NCBI RefSeq assembly: GCF_020686945.1
Contig: NZ_JAJEPR010000012.1
Coordinates: 1 to 64,000, forward strand
DNA: 64,000 nucleotides
Direction of reading: 5' to 3'
Source of the DNA: Limivivens faecihominis
GTDB lineage: Bacteria; Bacillota; Clostridia; Lachnospirales; Lachnospiraceae
The translations under genes and the position numbers were made by a program. The notes beneath the pieces are model-generated. The model was given only the letters and a program-made list of their open reading frames with translations. It was not told where the DNA came from and made no database searches. Shown here piece by piece: positions 51,893-60,038 of this stretch (its first letter is position 1; the number at the start of each line of letters is the position of its first letter).

Positions 51893-52864
51893 ATGAAGAA
51901 AAAGAACATCATACTGGGCGTTCTGGTAGCGGGGACGGCGGCAGCTTTCACCGGTGCGGGAGCCGTTTTCCACAACATCATCGTGCGGAAAAAGCAGGAG
52001 CCGACGGATATCATTGTGGCCCCGGATGCGGTGAACGGAGCGGAGAGAAAACAGCTCTGGACGGAGAGCAACTGCTGGTTAAATGAGCGGGGAAGCGAGA
52101 AAGTTTCGATTCAGTCCTTTGATGGCCTGATCCTGAGAGGTGAGTTTTTCGAAGGCGAGGGCGAGCCGGATTCCACGGTGCTTCTGGTCCACGGCTACCG
52201 CTGCAACCGCCGGAGAGAATATGCAGCCATTGCGCGTTTCTATCTGGAAGCCGGTTACAACGTGCTTCTGGTGGACAACCGGGCCCACGGGGAAAGCGAC
52301 GGCCGTTACATCGGCTTCGGCATCCTGGACCGGGAAGACTGCTACCGATGGGTGCGCTTTCTGGATGACCGTTTCGACGGAAAACAGAACATTTTCCTCC
52401 ATGGAATCTCCATGGGAGCAGCTACAGTGCTCATGGCATCCAACCTCTGCCTTCCCATGTCCGTACGGGGCATCGTGGAGGACTGTGGCTTCACTTCTCC
52501 CGAGGAGGAGTTTCAGCATGTGCTGAAGCAGAGCGGAAAAGGCTATTTAAGCAGGCCGCTGATCTGGCTGACGAACCTCTTCTGCAAGGCTTTGGCAGGC
52601 TATGGTTTTTCCGACTTTTCTTCCAACGACTGTATCGCCGAGAGCCGGCTTCCGGTGCTGGTGATTCACGGGGAGAAGGATGATTTCGTGCCCACGGGCA
52701 TGGGCAAAAAGATTTATCAGGCCGCAGCCGGTGAGAAGGAGATCTGGATCGCCAAAGGCGCAGGCCACGCGGAGAGTTACTATCTCCACAGGGAGGAATA
52801 CGAGCATAAAGTGCTGGGATTTTTCCACAGATCCATAGAAGCAGATGCTTATGCAGAAGATTAG
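51893..52864 (+). CDS. Alpha/beta-hydrolase, membrane-anchored
   Basis: 323 residues. A hydrophobic N-terminal segment (about 6-28) may be an anchor or signal. The hydrolase domain has LLVHGYRCNRR (oxyanion loop), nucleophile Ser in HGISMGAA, Asp in IHGEKDDFVP and His in GAGHAESY, a complete triad. Such proteins are esterases or peptidases of unknown substrate. The position after coaBC looks like operon neighbourhood rather than pathway. Confidence 0.82.
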   Translation: MKKKNIILGVLVAGTAAAFTGAGAVFHNIIVRKKQEPTDIIVAPDAVNGAERKQLWTESNCWLNERGSEKVSIQSFDGLILRGEFFEGEGEPDSTVLLVHGYRCNRRREYAAIARFYLEAGYNVLLVDNRAHGESDGRYIGFGILDREDCYRWVRFLDDRFDGKQNIFLHGISMGAATVLMASNLCLPMSVRGIVEDCGFTSPEEEFQHVLKQSGKGYLSRPLIWLTNLFCKALAGYGFSDFSSNDCIAESRLPVLVIHGEKDDFVPTGMGKKIYQAAAGEKEIWIAKGAGHAESYYLHREEYEHKVLGFFHRSIEADAYAED

Positions 52865-52894
52865 ATTATTAAATTGCCACAGGAGGATATAAAA

Positions 52895-53755
52895 ATGGCA
52901 GAAAAAAGCTGCAGCAATCAGGGCTGCACAAAGGAGAGCTGCGAGGGATGCCCCTCCAAGAAGACCAGCTTTCTGGTAGACCAGAATATTTATTCCAATG
53001 TAAGACACGTCATCGGCGTGGTCAGCGGAAAAGGCGGCGTCGGTAAATCCATGGTGACCGCCACCCTGGCAAACCGCATGACAGAGAAAGGCTTCCGGGT
53101 AGGTATCCTGGATGCGGATATCACAGGCCCGTCCATCCCGAAAATGTACGGCCTTCACGGACCGGCCGTGGCTGACGATAACGGCATCATTCCCGTTGTC
53201 ACCGAGAACGGCATCAAGGTCATGTCCTTAAATCTTCTCGTTCCCAACGAGGAGGATCCGGTGATCTGGAGAGGACCGGTCATCGCCAACATGGTAAAAC
53301 AGTTCTGGAGCGATGTGATCTGGGGCGAACTGGACTTCCTGTTCGTGGATATGCCGCCAGGAACCGGTGATGTACCACTGACGGTCTTCCAGTCCCTTCC
53401 GGTGGAAGGCATCGTTATCGTTTCTTCACCCCAGGATCTGGTACGCATGATCGTGACCAAGGCCTTCAACATGGCAAAAGCCATGAAAATTCCGGTACTC
53501 GGCATCGTGGAGAACTACAGCTACCTTGTCTGTCCGGATTGCGGCAAGAAGATCTCTGTCTTCGGCGAGAGCCATATCGACGAGATTGCCGCTTCCCTTG
53601 AGACCGAGGTTCTCGGAAAAATGCCCATCGACCCGTCTCTTGCTTCCCTGGCAGACGGCGGAAAATTCTCCGGGCAGAAAGATACGCACCTGGATGCAGC
53701 TGTGGAAAAGCTCTACAAGCTCTACCGTGAGAATCCCAAAGACGACGAAGAATAA
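52895..53755 (+). CDS. mrp: Mrp/NBP35-type iron-sulfur carrier ATPase
   Basis: 286 residues from the ATG at 52895 (AGGAGG before it). A Cys-rich N terminus (CSNQGCTKESCEGC) is followed by the deviant Walker A GVVSGKGGVGKS, switch DADITGPSIP, VDMPPGTGD, and a C-terminal CPDCGKK (CxxC) that binds the bridging [4Fe-4S] cluster at the dimer interface. It delivers iron-sulfur clusters to apo-enzymes. The N-terminal Cys motif resembles eukaryotic NBP35 and is common in anaerobes. Confidence 0.9.
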   Translation: MAEKSCSNQGCTKESCEGCPSKKTSFLVDQNIYSNVRHVIGVVSGKGGVGKSMVTATLANRMTEKGFRVGILDADITGPSIPKMYGLHGPAVADDNGIIPVVTENGIKVMSLNLLVPNEEDPVIWRGPVIANMVKQFWSDVIWGELDFLFVDMPPGTGDVPLTVFQSLPVEGIVIVSSPQDLVRMIVTKAFNMAKAMKIPVLGIVENYSYLVCPDCGKKISVFGESHIDEIAASLETEVLGKMPIDPSLASLADGGKFSGQKDTHLDAAVEKLYKLYRENPKDDEE

Positions 53756-53763
53756 GAAAAAGA

Positions 53764-53798
53764 AAAAAGCGTTTCGGTGAAAAACCGGGACGCTTTTT
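53764..53798 (+). terminator. Terminator after mrp
   Basis: AAAAAGCGTTTCGGT (53764-53778) pairs with ACCGGGACGCTTTTT (53784-53798) through G-T pairs. It may also serve the convergent gene. Confidence 0.88.
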
Positions 53799-53815
53799 CT
53801 CTTTCCGGCGGAAAA

Positions 53816-54268
53816 CTATTCGGAAAACACGCTGCCTTCCGCCTGGTCCAGGGCCTTTTCGATGGCGTTTAAGAGGATGCCGGCGGTGTATTTTCCCGTG
53901 GCCTCCCAGGTGATATCCTTCGTGGACTGTTTTTCCAGAATCTGGGCTTCCAGCTCTTCCACAGCCGGGCGGATCAGCGGGTACATGGTGGAGGTGGTTT
54001 CGCTGAGATTGTTAAGATCGATGGCTTTGATCCGGTCCGGATCGACGGTCACGGTCACATCCACCACCGTGTCACCGAGGGTCACAGGAGAGGAGTAGAC
54101 GCCGGCCGTGTAGCGCTCGGTGGAGATGGACGTCCGCTTCTCCGGCGCCTTTTCTGTGCGGAACATCAGCACCAGAAGGACGATCAGGACCACCGCCAGA
54201 AACAGAAAAATTCCCGTATAGACCAGTTCCCGCATTTTCAGTACCAGGATTTTCGGCTTGGACTGCAA
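53816..54268 (-). CDS. Membrane-anchored protein with FMN-binding-like domain
   Basis: 150 residues from TTG at 54268, with an ideal AAGGAGG seven bases ahead; no in-frame ATG has a good site. One transmembrane helix (about 15-36) then a domain like FMN_bind: YTAGVYSSPVTLGDTVVDVTVTVDPDRI and LEAQILEKQSTKDITWEATGKYTAG. The usual flavin-linking S/T-G-A-T motif is replaced by EATGKYTAG, so covalent flavin is doubtful. It diverges from spoVAF; a role in the envelope or spore is possible. Confidence 0.6.
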   Translation of the reverse strand: MQSKPKILVLKMRELVYTGIFLFLAVVLIVLLVLMFRTEKAPEKRTSISTERYTAGVYSSPVTLGDTVVDVTVTVDPDRIKAIDLNNLSETTSTMYPLIRPAVEELEAQILEKQSTKDITWEATGKYTAGILLNAIEKALDQAEGSVFSE

Positions 54269-54418
54269 GGTGAAACCTCCTTATTTGAAAGAAATTTTTT
54301 CCTCAGTGCATTGTATTTTTCCAGACACGCTTTTAGACCAGCATAAATTTTTTCAAAAAAGGAAATACTGCCTCTCAGAACAGACTTCCCGGGAAAAGGG
54401 AAGAGAAAAGAGGAGACC

Positions 54419-55834
54419 ATGAGACGGGAAATTGCAGAAAGCCTGGAGAAAAACAGGCATGAGATGGAAGAACGGCTCCAGCTGACGAAAAATTTTGACC
54501 TGGTGGAGCGGAAACTGAAGGTGGGAGACCGGGATGCCTGCCTCTATTTTGTGGACGGCTTTGTGAAGGATGAGGTGCTGGAAAAGCTCATGGAGTTTTT
54601 TCAGAGCTTAAAGCCGGAACTTCTGCTGGAAAATGGCAAGGCTTTCAGCGGGATTTTTGTCCCCTATGTGGAGGTGGACATTTTAAACTCCTTTGAGGAG
54701 CTGACGACTCAGCTGCTCTCCGGCGTGGCCTGTCTTCTCATCGACGGGATTCCGTGCTGCGTGGCGGTGGACTGCCGGACCTATCCCATGCGGAGCGTGG
54801 AGGAGCCGGAAAAAGACAAGGTTCTCCGGGGGTCCAGGGATGGTTTTGTGGAGACGCTGGTCTTTAATACGGCCCTGATCCGCCGGAGAATCCGTACGCC
54901 GAAGCTCTCAATGGAGATTCTGACTACCGGAAAGCTCTCGAAGACCGACATTGTCCTCTGTTACCTCGACGACCGGGTGGACCGGGAGCTCTTAAGCCTG
55001 GTGAAAAACCGGATTCAGCAGCTGAAGGTGGAGGCCCTCACGATGAATCAGGAGAGCCTGGCGGAGTGCCTTTTCCGGGGGCGCTGGTTCAATCCTTTTC
55101 CGAAATTTAAGTATACGGAGCGGCCTGACGCGGCGGCAGCGGGGATTCTGGAAGGAAAACTCGTGATTCTTGTGGATAATTCCCCTTCGGCTATGATCCT
55201 TCCGGCCTCGGTTTTTGACATTATGGAGGAGGCGGATGATTTCTATTTTCCGCCGGTGACGGGAACTTACTTAAGGCTCACGCGGTTTTTCATCGGGCTG
55301 ATGACGATTTTCCTGACGCCGGTCTGGCTGCTTCTCATGCAAAATCCGGAGTGGATTCCAAAAGACTTTCAGTTTATCCGTGTGTCTGAGGAGATCAACA
55401 TTCCGATCTTTTTCCAACTGCTGATTCTGGAACTGGCCATCGATGGCCTCAAGCTGGCGGCCATCAACACGCCCTCGAATCTCACGACACCTTTGAGTGT
55501 TATCGCCGCCATCGTGGTGGGAGAATTTGCCGTGAAATCCGGCTGGTTCAACTCGGAAACGATGCTCTATATGGCTTTTGTGGCGATGGCAAACTATATG
55601 CAGGCGGACTATGAACTGGGCTATGCCCTGAAATTTATGCGACTGCTCCTTCTCGTACTGACGGCCATCCTGAATCAGTGGGGCCTGCTCTTAGGCTTCG
55701 TTCTGGTCTGCGTTTTCCTTGCGACAAACCGGACGATTTCCGGCGGGAGCTACCTTGCGCCGCTGCTTCCCTTCAATGGGAAACAGTTCACCAGGCGGTT
55801 TTTCCGAAAGAGGCTCACACACTTTTACGACTGA
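54419..55834 (+). CDS. spoVAF: Spore germination protein SpoVAF (GerA family)
   Basis: 471 residues with the GerA-type soluble N-terminal half (YFVDGFVKDEVLEKLMEF, DCRTYPMRSVEEPEKDKVLRG, SRDGFVETLVFNTALIRRRIR, SKTDIVLCYLDD) and about five membrane helices from residue 285 on (PPVTGTYLRLTRFF, then IPIFFQLLILE). The running order follows B. subtilis SpoVAF closely. It sits in the inner spore membrane and contributes to germination. The spoVA genes themselves are not adjacent here. This shows the organism is, or was recently, spore-forming. Confidence 0.88.
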   Translation: MRREIAESLEKNRHEMEERLQLTKNFDLVERKLKVGDRDACLYFVDGFVKDEVLEKLMEFFQSLKPELLLENGKAFSGIFVPYVEVDILNSFEELTTQLLSGVACLLIDGIPCCVAVDCRTYPMRSVEEPEKDKVLRGSRDGFVETLVFNTALIRRRIRTPKLSMEILTTGKLSKTDIVLCYLDDRVDRELLSLVKNRIQQLKVEALTMNQESLAECLFRGRWFNPFPKFKYTERPDAAAAGILEGKLVILVDNSPSAMILPASVFDIMEEADDFYFPPVTGTYLRLTRFFIGLMTIFLTPVWLLLMQNPEWIPKDFQFIRVSEEINIPIFFQLLILELAIDGLKLAAINTPSNLTTPLSVIAAIVVGEFAVKSGWFNSETMLYMAFVAMANYMQADYELGYALKFMRLLLLVLTAILNQWGLLLGFVLVCVFLATNRTISGGSYLAPLLPFNGKQFTRRFFRKRLTHFYD

Positions 55835-55905
55835 GCGCATAAAAATGAGTTCCCCGGCCAATACTTTCAGTGGACGAAAAAATAAGAGAAAGAAGGAGAC
55901 AGTAT

Positions 55906-56331
55906 ATGAAACAACTGAAAAAAAGAATTCTGACGGCACTTCTGGTGGTATCGGCGGCCGCCCTTGTGGGCTGCGGCAATAACAACACCACAGCCACCGA
56001 GAAAAGCACCACCCGCACCACCGAGACTGAGACGAAGAAGACCACAGAGAAAGAGACCGCCGCCACCGAAAAGACCACGAAGGCCATGAGTGACACGGAA
56101 GACACCAGAACCACCGAAAAAGGCAAAACTGGCACCACCACGGAGACCGGCGTTGTGGATGAGCTGGGAGATGACATCCTGAACGGAGCGGAAGATGTCG
56201 GAGATGGTATCATAGACGGAGCCGAGGATCTGGGAAATGATCTTATGGAGCCGGGCAACGGAGCCGGAACTGGCGGCAGAACCGCAGGAAACGGCGCGGG
56301 AACGACGGGTACCGGAATGGCAGGAGACTGA
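55906..56331 (+). CDS. Thr/Glu-rich lipoprotein
   Basis: 141 residues from the ATG at 55906 (AAGGAG before it). The signal peptide ends at lipobox ALVGC with Cys23 or nearby. The mature chain is almost all low-complexity: a Thr/Glu/Lys run (about 28-75), an Asp/Glu/Gly stretch and a Gly/Thr tail. No folded domain is evident. Probably an extended surface spacer protein of unknown role. Confidence 0.72.
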   Translation: MKQLKKRILTALLVVSAAALVGCGNNNTTATEKSTTRTTETETKKTTEKETAATEKTTKAMSDTEDTRTTEKGKTGTTTETGVVDELGDDILNGAEDVGDGIIDGAEDLGNDLMEPGNGAGTGGRTAGNGAGTTGTGMAGD

Positions 56332-56340
56332 TCAGCGCGG

Positions 56341-56377
56341 GAAAAGAGCTTTCGGGAAAGAGACGAAAGCTCTTTTC
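56341..56377 (+). terminator. Terminator after the lipoprotein gene
   Basis: GAAAAGAGCTTTCG (56341-56354) pairs perfectly with CGAAAGCTCTTTTC (56364-56377). Confidence 0.85.
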
Positions 56378-56429
56378 AATCTCAGAAAATCGCGCTATAC
56401 TGTCGAAAAAAGCACAGGAGTGAACACAA

Positions 56430-57203
56430 ATGAGATTTCGGCCATGCATTGACATACATAACGGAAAAGTAAAACAGATCGTGGGCGGCTCCCTGAAGGA
56501 TCAGGGAGACCAGGCGGCGGAGAATTTTGTGGCGGAGCAGGATGCGGCCTGGTATGCGTCTCTTTATAAGGAAAAGAAACTCTCCGGCGGCCATGTGATT
56601 CTTTTAAATCCGGCCTCCTCTCCTTATTACGAGACAACCAAGGCCCAGGCCATGAAAGCCCTTGCTGCCTGGCCCGGCGGTTTTCAGATCGGCGGCGGTA
56701 TCCACGATGAAAACGCGGAAGAGTTTTTAAGAGCAGGGGCTTCCCAAGTCATTGTCACGAGCTTTGTCTTCAAGGACGGTCAGTTCAAAGAGGAGAACCT
56801 GAACCGGCTGGTTCATGCCGTGGGAAAAGAACAGCTGGTGCTGGACTTAAGCTGCCGGAAAAAAGACGACGCCTACTATATCGTCACTGACCGCTGGCAG
56901 AAATTTACGGACGTGCGTCTGACCCCGGCGATTCTGGACGAACTCTCCGGAAGCTGCGCGGAGTTTCTGATCCATGCCGTGGATGTAGAGGGAAAAGCCT
57001 CCGGCATTGAAAAAGAGCTGGCAGAAATACTGGGCAGCTGGGGGAAAATCCCCGTCACTTACGCCGGCGGTGTGGGAAGCTTTGACGACCTCAGAGACTT
57101 GAAAAAGCTTGGCCAAAACCATCTGGATGTGACTATCGGCAGTGCCCTGGATCTCTTCGGGGGCCAGATGAAGTTTGAGGAAGTGCTGGCTTACTGCAAG
57201 TGA
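56430..57203 (+). CDS. hisA: Eukaryotic-type HisA (ProFAR isomerase)
   Basis: 257 residues. The sequence follows yeast HIS6 rather than bacterial HisA: PCIDIHNGKVKQIVGG, GGHVILLNP, FQIGGGI, VIVTSFVF, LDLSCRKKDD, FLIHAVDVEGKASGI, VTYAGGV and GSALDLFGG. HisA isomerises ProFAR to PRFAR in histidine synthesis. The gene stands alone, with no other his gene in the window. Ribosome site CAGGAG. Confidence 0.88.
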   Translation: MRFRPCIDIHNGKVKQIVGGSLKDQGDQAAENFVAEQDAAWYASLYKEKKLSGGHVILLNPASSPYYETTKAQAMKALAAWPGGFQIGGGIHDENAEEFLRAGASQVIVTSFVFKDGQFKEENLNRLVHAVGKEQLVLDLSCRKKDDAYYIVTDRWQKFTDVRLTPAILDELSGSCAEFLIHAVDVEGKASGIEKELAEILGSWGKIPVTYAGGVGSFDDLRDLKKLGQNHLDVTIGSALDLFGGQMKFEEVLAYCK

Positions 57204-57261
57204 ATTGTTGTTACAAAGATGCAAAAACTTTATAAAAAATAGAAAATTTTTGTATAGTTTC

Positions 57262-57290
57262 TTGTAATGTGCACCTCTGTATGGTATAAT
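57262..57290 (+). promoter_or_regulatory. hpf promoter, extended -10 type
   Basis: TTGTAA (57262-57267), a 17-base spacer ending TGG, then TATAAT (57285-57290). The transcript leader before hpf is about 70 bases. Confidence 0.78.
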
Positions 57291-57369
57291 GGACTTATAC
57301 AACCGGGAAGCAGAAAATAATTCTTTCAGAATTCCCGGATGTGAATTTATTGACAAAGGAGTTGAGCTT

Positions 57370-57897
57370 ATGCGTTTTACAATCAGTGGTAAGAACATCG
57401 AGGTAACAGACGGCCTTCGCAGTGCCGTGACAGACAAGCTTGGAAAATTGGAAAGATACTTCACTCCTGAGACTGAGATCATTGTAACCATGAGTGTAGA
57501 GAAGGAAAGGCAGAAGATCGAGGTGACGATCCCGGTGAAAGGCAACATCATCCGTTCCGAACAGGTCAGCAACGATATGTATGTATCCATCGACCTGGTG
57601 GAGGAAGTCATTGAGCGTCAGCTTCGCAAATATAAGAACAAGATCGTAGAGAAACATCAGGACGGCGGAAACTTCCGTCAGGAGTTTATTGAGAAAGAAG
57701 TTGAGGATGAGGAAGAGATCAAGATCATCCGTACCAAACACTTCGGAATCAAACCCATGTATCCGGAAGATGCCTGCGTACAGATGGAGCTTCTGGGACA
57801 CAACTTCTTCGTATTCCGCAATGCAGAGAACGACGAGGTCTGCGTGGTTTATAAGAGAAAAGGCAATACCTACGGACTGATCGAGCCGGAGTGCTAA
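57370..57897 (+). CDS. hpf: Long-form ribosome hibernation promoting factor
   Basis: 175 residues from the ATG at 57370 (AAAGGAGTTGAGC before it). The N-terminal ribosome-binding domain (MRFTISGKNIEVTDGLRSAV, about 1-100), a linker, and the C-terminal dimerisation domain (KHFGIKPMYPEDACVQMELLGHNFFVFRNAE) make up the long HPF that pairs 70S ribosomes into 100S dimers in stationary phase. Own promoter and terminator. Confidence 0.95.
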   Translation: MRFTISGKNIEVTDGLRSAVTDKLGKLERYFTPETEIIVTMSVEKERQKIEVTIPVKGNIIRSEQVSNDMYVSIDLVEEVIERQLRKYKNKIVEKHQDGGNFRQEFIEKEVEDEEEIKIIRTKHFGIKPMYPEDACVQMELLGHNFFVFRNAENDEVCVVYKRKGNTYGLIEPEC

Positions 57898-57917
57898 GAA
57901 AATAATCAAGATAGATG

Positions 57918-57948
57918 GAGAGAGTGGACGGTGTCCACTCTCTTTTTA
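57918..57948 (+). terminator. Terminator of hpf
   Basis: AGAGAGTGGAC (57919-57929) pairs perfectly with GTCCACTCTCT (57933-57943), then T. It marks the edge of the AT-rich island. Confidence 0.92.
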
Positions 57949-57989
57949 AAAGATATTTTTATGAAAAATCTCTGCAGTAAATATAAGAA

Positions 57990-58220
57990 TTAATTATTAT
58001 AGTTCACATCAATCCAGTATGGATCTGCCCATACACCTTTGGTTTCATTCCAACGACGTTTCTGTAATTTTCCATTATTTACACGATATCTTGTAACATA
58101 TACATCACTATAGGGAGCGATAGACGTGGTATTGGAGATTTGCTGGGCATTTGAAATAAGGACGCTTTGATTGGATAAAACTATTAGTGACAATAATACA
58201 GCAATAAAAATTTTCTTCAT
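57990..58220 (-). CDS. Small exported protein of the BlaRI-like operon
   Basis: 76 residues with a signal peptide (about 1-25, ending SNAQQ) and a mature part of about 50 residues ending VWADPYWIDVNYNN, rich in Tyr, Trp, Asn and Arg and without Cys. CAGGAGG precedes the start. It lies four bases after the metallopeptidase-like gene, so it is part of the same transcript. I do not recognise a family. It might be the ligand or modulator of the BlaR1-like protein. Confidence 0.62.
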   Translation of the reverse strand: MKKIFIAVLLSLIVLSNQSVLISNAQQISNTTSIAPYSDVYVTRYRVNNGKLQKRRWNETKGVWADPYWIDVNYNN

Positions 58221-58224
58221 AGAA

Positions 58225-59370
58225 TTATTTTTCCTCCTGATTTTTTATTGGTAAATAGTAATTAAAAGATGCATTTACTTCTTCCGCAGAGATTTCATCT
58301 ATTATATTTCCATTGTAATAAAGAAAATAAGTATGTGCATCTTTAGGAACCAGATAAGAATTAGATGCATCAATAACGTTTGTGGTTTTAGGCCCCCATA
58401 ATTCTTCTCTCGGAGCTTCATAGGATGGCTGCAATAAAAAATAATATGATGAGAAGAAGAAAATACTGATTAAAACTATACCAATGTAGTTTAGAAAGTG
58501 AGAATGCTTCTTTGGGCCATTTAATAAATATTGAAAACGCTGTTTTGTAAAATTTTCAGATGCAGGTTTAATAAAGGCACTAGTTAAAAAGTTTTTTTGA
58601 GTATATAAAGTTTGTTTATTTTGAACGGTGCGGAGTGTATATAGCAGGGTTTCAAGGTAACTGATTTTTTCTTCATCTTTAAAATCCTGAGCTAATGTGG
58701 CATCACATTTTAATTCTAAAACATCATCTAAATTTTTACATAGAAGGTAAACGATTGGGTTCCACCAAAAAATGATGCAAAATATTTGAATTATACATTT
58801 GATCCATAAGTCTCTATTTTTGTAATGAGTATATTCATGGAGTAGAATATGATAAAGTTGTTTTTCTGTATAGTTGTATGTAGGCAGATAGATAGTGGAA
58901 TGAAACAATCCACACACCATAGGTACTTCAATGCTTTCTGAATAGAATGCGGATAATTTATGATGAGCATCTATTTGAGCAAGAATCATCATTGCTATAT
59001 CAGAAGTCTGCTTTTTCAGATTGTGAAGATATAGATTGGATAGATAAATTCTTTTACAAAAGCGATAAAAAAAGTAAAAGATACCTATTATCCAAATGAT
59101 GATAAAAGCAGAAAGTACATATGAATAATGAGCAGATAAAATAGCATATGGTTTCATAATAAATGAATAAGTGTGAGAATCTATTATTTTCTGAAAGTGT
59201 GGAAACTCAAATGGAATGAGCATCCTTATCATGCAAAGCAAAAAAAGAAAGAGTAAAGTAGGTAAATTAAAATTAAGTAAAAATCTACTGTTTCGTCTAA
59301 AAAGGATCAAAATAATAATACAAATGCTGCTTATGATTACAGACCAGCAGAAAGAATAAAATGTAATCAT
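58225..59370 (-). CDS. BlaR1/MecR1-like M56 metallopeptidase with short outer domain
   Basis: 381 residues. Four membrane helices (around 5-24, 36-53, 86-104 and 293-312), zinc motif HEYTH (178-182) and a third ligand Glu in DDVLELKCDA, as in BlaR1. After the last helix only about 65 residues remain, so the penicillin-binding sensor domain of true BlaR1 is missing. It probably cleaves or triggers loss of the BlaI-like repressor in response to a signal other than a beta-lactam. Follows the repressor gene by 33 bases. Confidence 0.82.
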   Translation of the reverse strand: MITFYSFCWSVIISSICIIILILFRRNSRFLLNFNLPTLLFLFLLCMIRMLIPFEFPHFQKIIDSHTYSFIMKPYAILSAHYSYVLSAFIIIWIIGIFYFFYRFCKRIYLSNLYLHNLKKQTSDIAMMILAQIDAHHKLSAFYSESIEVPMVCGLFHSTIYLPTYNYTEKQLYHILLHEYTHYKNRDLWIKCIIQIFCIIFWWNPIVYLLCKNLDDVLELKCDATLAQDFKDEEKISYLETLLYTLRTVQNKQTLYTQKNFLTSAFIKPASENFTKQRFQYLLNGPKKHSHFLNYIGIVLISIFFFSSYYFLLQPSYEAPREELWGPKTTNVIDASNSYLVPKDAHTYFLYYNGNIIDEISAEEVNASFNYYLPIKNQEEK

Positions 59371-59403
59371 AAATACCTCCTACAGTCAAAAAAATTAAGA
59401 GCT

Positions 59404-59805
59404 TTATGTTAAATCTTTTTTCAATTCTTTTTTCCTTTTTTCTAGTAAAGTACTCAATTCATTAAGTAAAGATTCATCTGTTTCTCGTTCAACTAAGGCA
59501 GAAAAAAGACTTGTGAGAAAAGCAGGGGAAGGATCTTTGGTTTCAAACAGAGAAGAAGTATATTCTTCCTGAGTGATAGTAGGCTCAAATGTTCGTGCAT
59601 AATTGGTGGAAGATTGTTGAAACCCAGCCACTTTAATAACGCCTTTCTTTAAAAGAGAGTTAAGAAGAAAATGAGTATAACTGGGTTTCCAACTACATTT
59701 TTTTGTGTTGGAGATAATTTGTGAAGAGGTAAGTGGGATTTTTGATTCCCATAAAGTAGCTAAAAGTGCTTGTTCACTATTTGTTAATTTTGGAATTTGC
59801 GGCAT
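59404..59805 (-). CDS. BlaI/MecI-family transcriptional repressor
   Basis: 133 residues. A winged helix (LTNSEQALLATLWESKIPLTSSQIISN, then WKPSYTHFLLNSLLKKGVI) and a C-terminal dimerisation segment with LTSLFSALVERETDESLLNELSTLLEKRKKEL. BlaI-type repressors are inactivated by proteolysis through their M56 partner, encoded next. A palindrome with TGTA/TACA lies between the -35 and -10 boxes upstream, a likely autoregulatory site. AAGGAG ribosome site. Confidence 0.85.
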   Translation of the reverse strand: MPQIPKLTNSEQALLATLWESKIPLTSSQIISNTKKCSWKPSYTHFLLNSLLKKGVIKVAGFQQSSTNYARTFEPTITQEEYTSSLFETKDPSPAFLTSLFSALVERETDESLLNELSTLLEKRKKELKKDLT

Positions 59806-59831
59806 AAAAATAAATCTCCTTAATTTGAAAA

Positions 59832-59861
59832 ACTATAATATATGTACATATAGAATGACAA
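59832..59861 (-). promoter_or_regulatory. Promoter and probable operator of the BlaI-like operon
   Basis: Minus strand TTGTCA (59861-59856), an 18-base spacer and TATAGT (59837-59832). The spacer holds the perfect palindrome TATGTACATA (59841-59850), which contains the TGTA/TACA elements seen in BlaI/MecI operators. Confidence 0.65.
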
Positions 59862-59985
59862 GTGCATATCTATTATATTATATCAAAAGAATATAAAAAT
59901 AAATAGCAATTTATATAATAAAGATAAAATTATAAAAATAACTTTATGTAGAATATAAAATGGTAATAAACGAAAAATAAAATAA

Positions 59986-60014
59986 TTGACAAATATAAAT
60001 AGCTATGATATATA
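59986..60014 (+). promoter_or_regulatory. Consensus promoter now blocked by the insertion sequence
   Basis: TTGACA (59986-59991), a 17-base spacer ending TGA and TATATA (60009-60014), pointing right. It ends 24 bases before the left end of the insertion sequence. Without the element it would lie about 115 bases upstream of the exported-protein gene at 61960. Confidence 0.65.
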
Positions 60015-60038
60015 TAAAAATATAAAAGTAATTAAAAT

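Noticed and set aside
54269..54418. A forespore sigma-G promoter upstream of spoVAF
   Set aside because: GTATT and CATAAAT-like strings are present but the spacing (over 20 bases) is wrong.
58225..59805. Beta-lactam resistance regulators (blaR1/blaI proper)
   Set aside because: The M56 protein has no penicillin-binding domain and no beta-lactamase gene is nearby.
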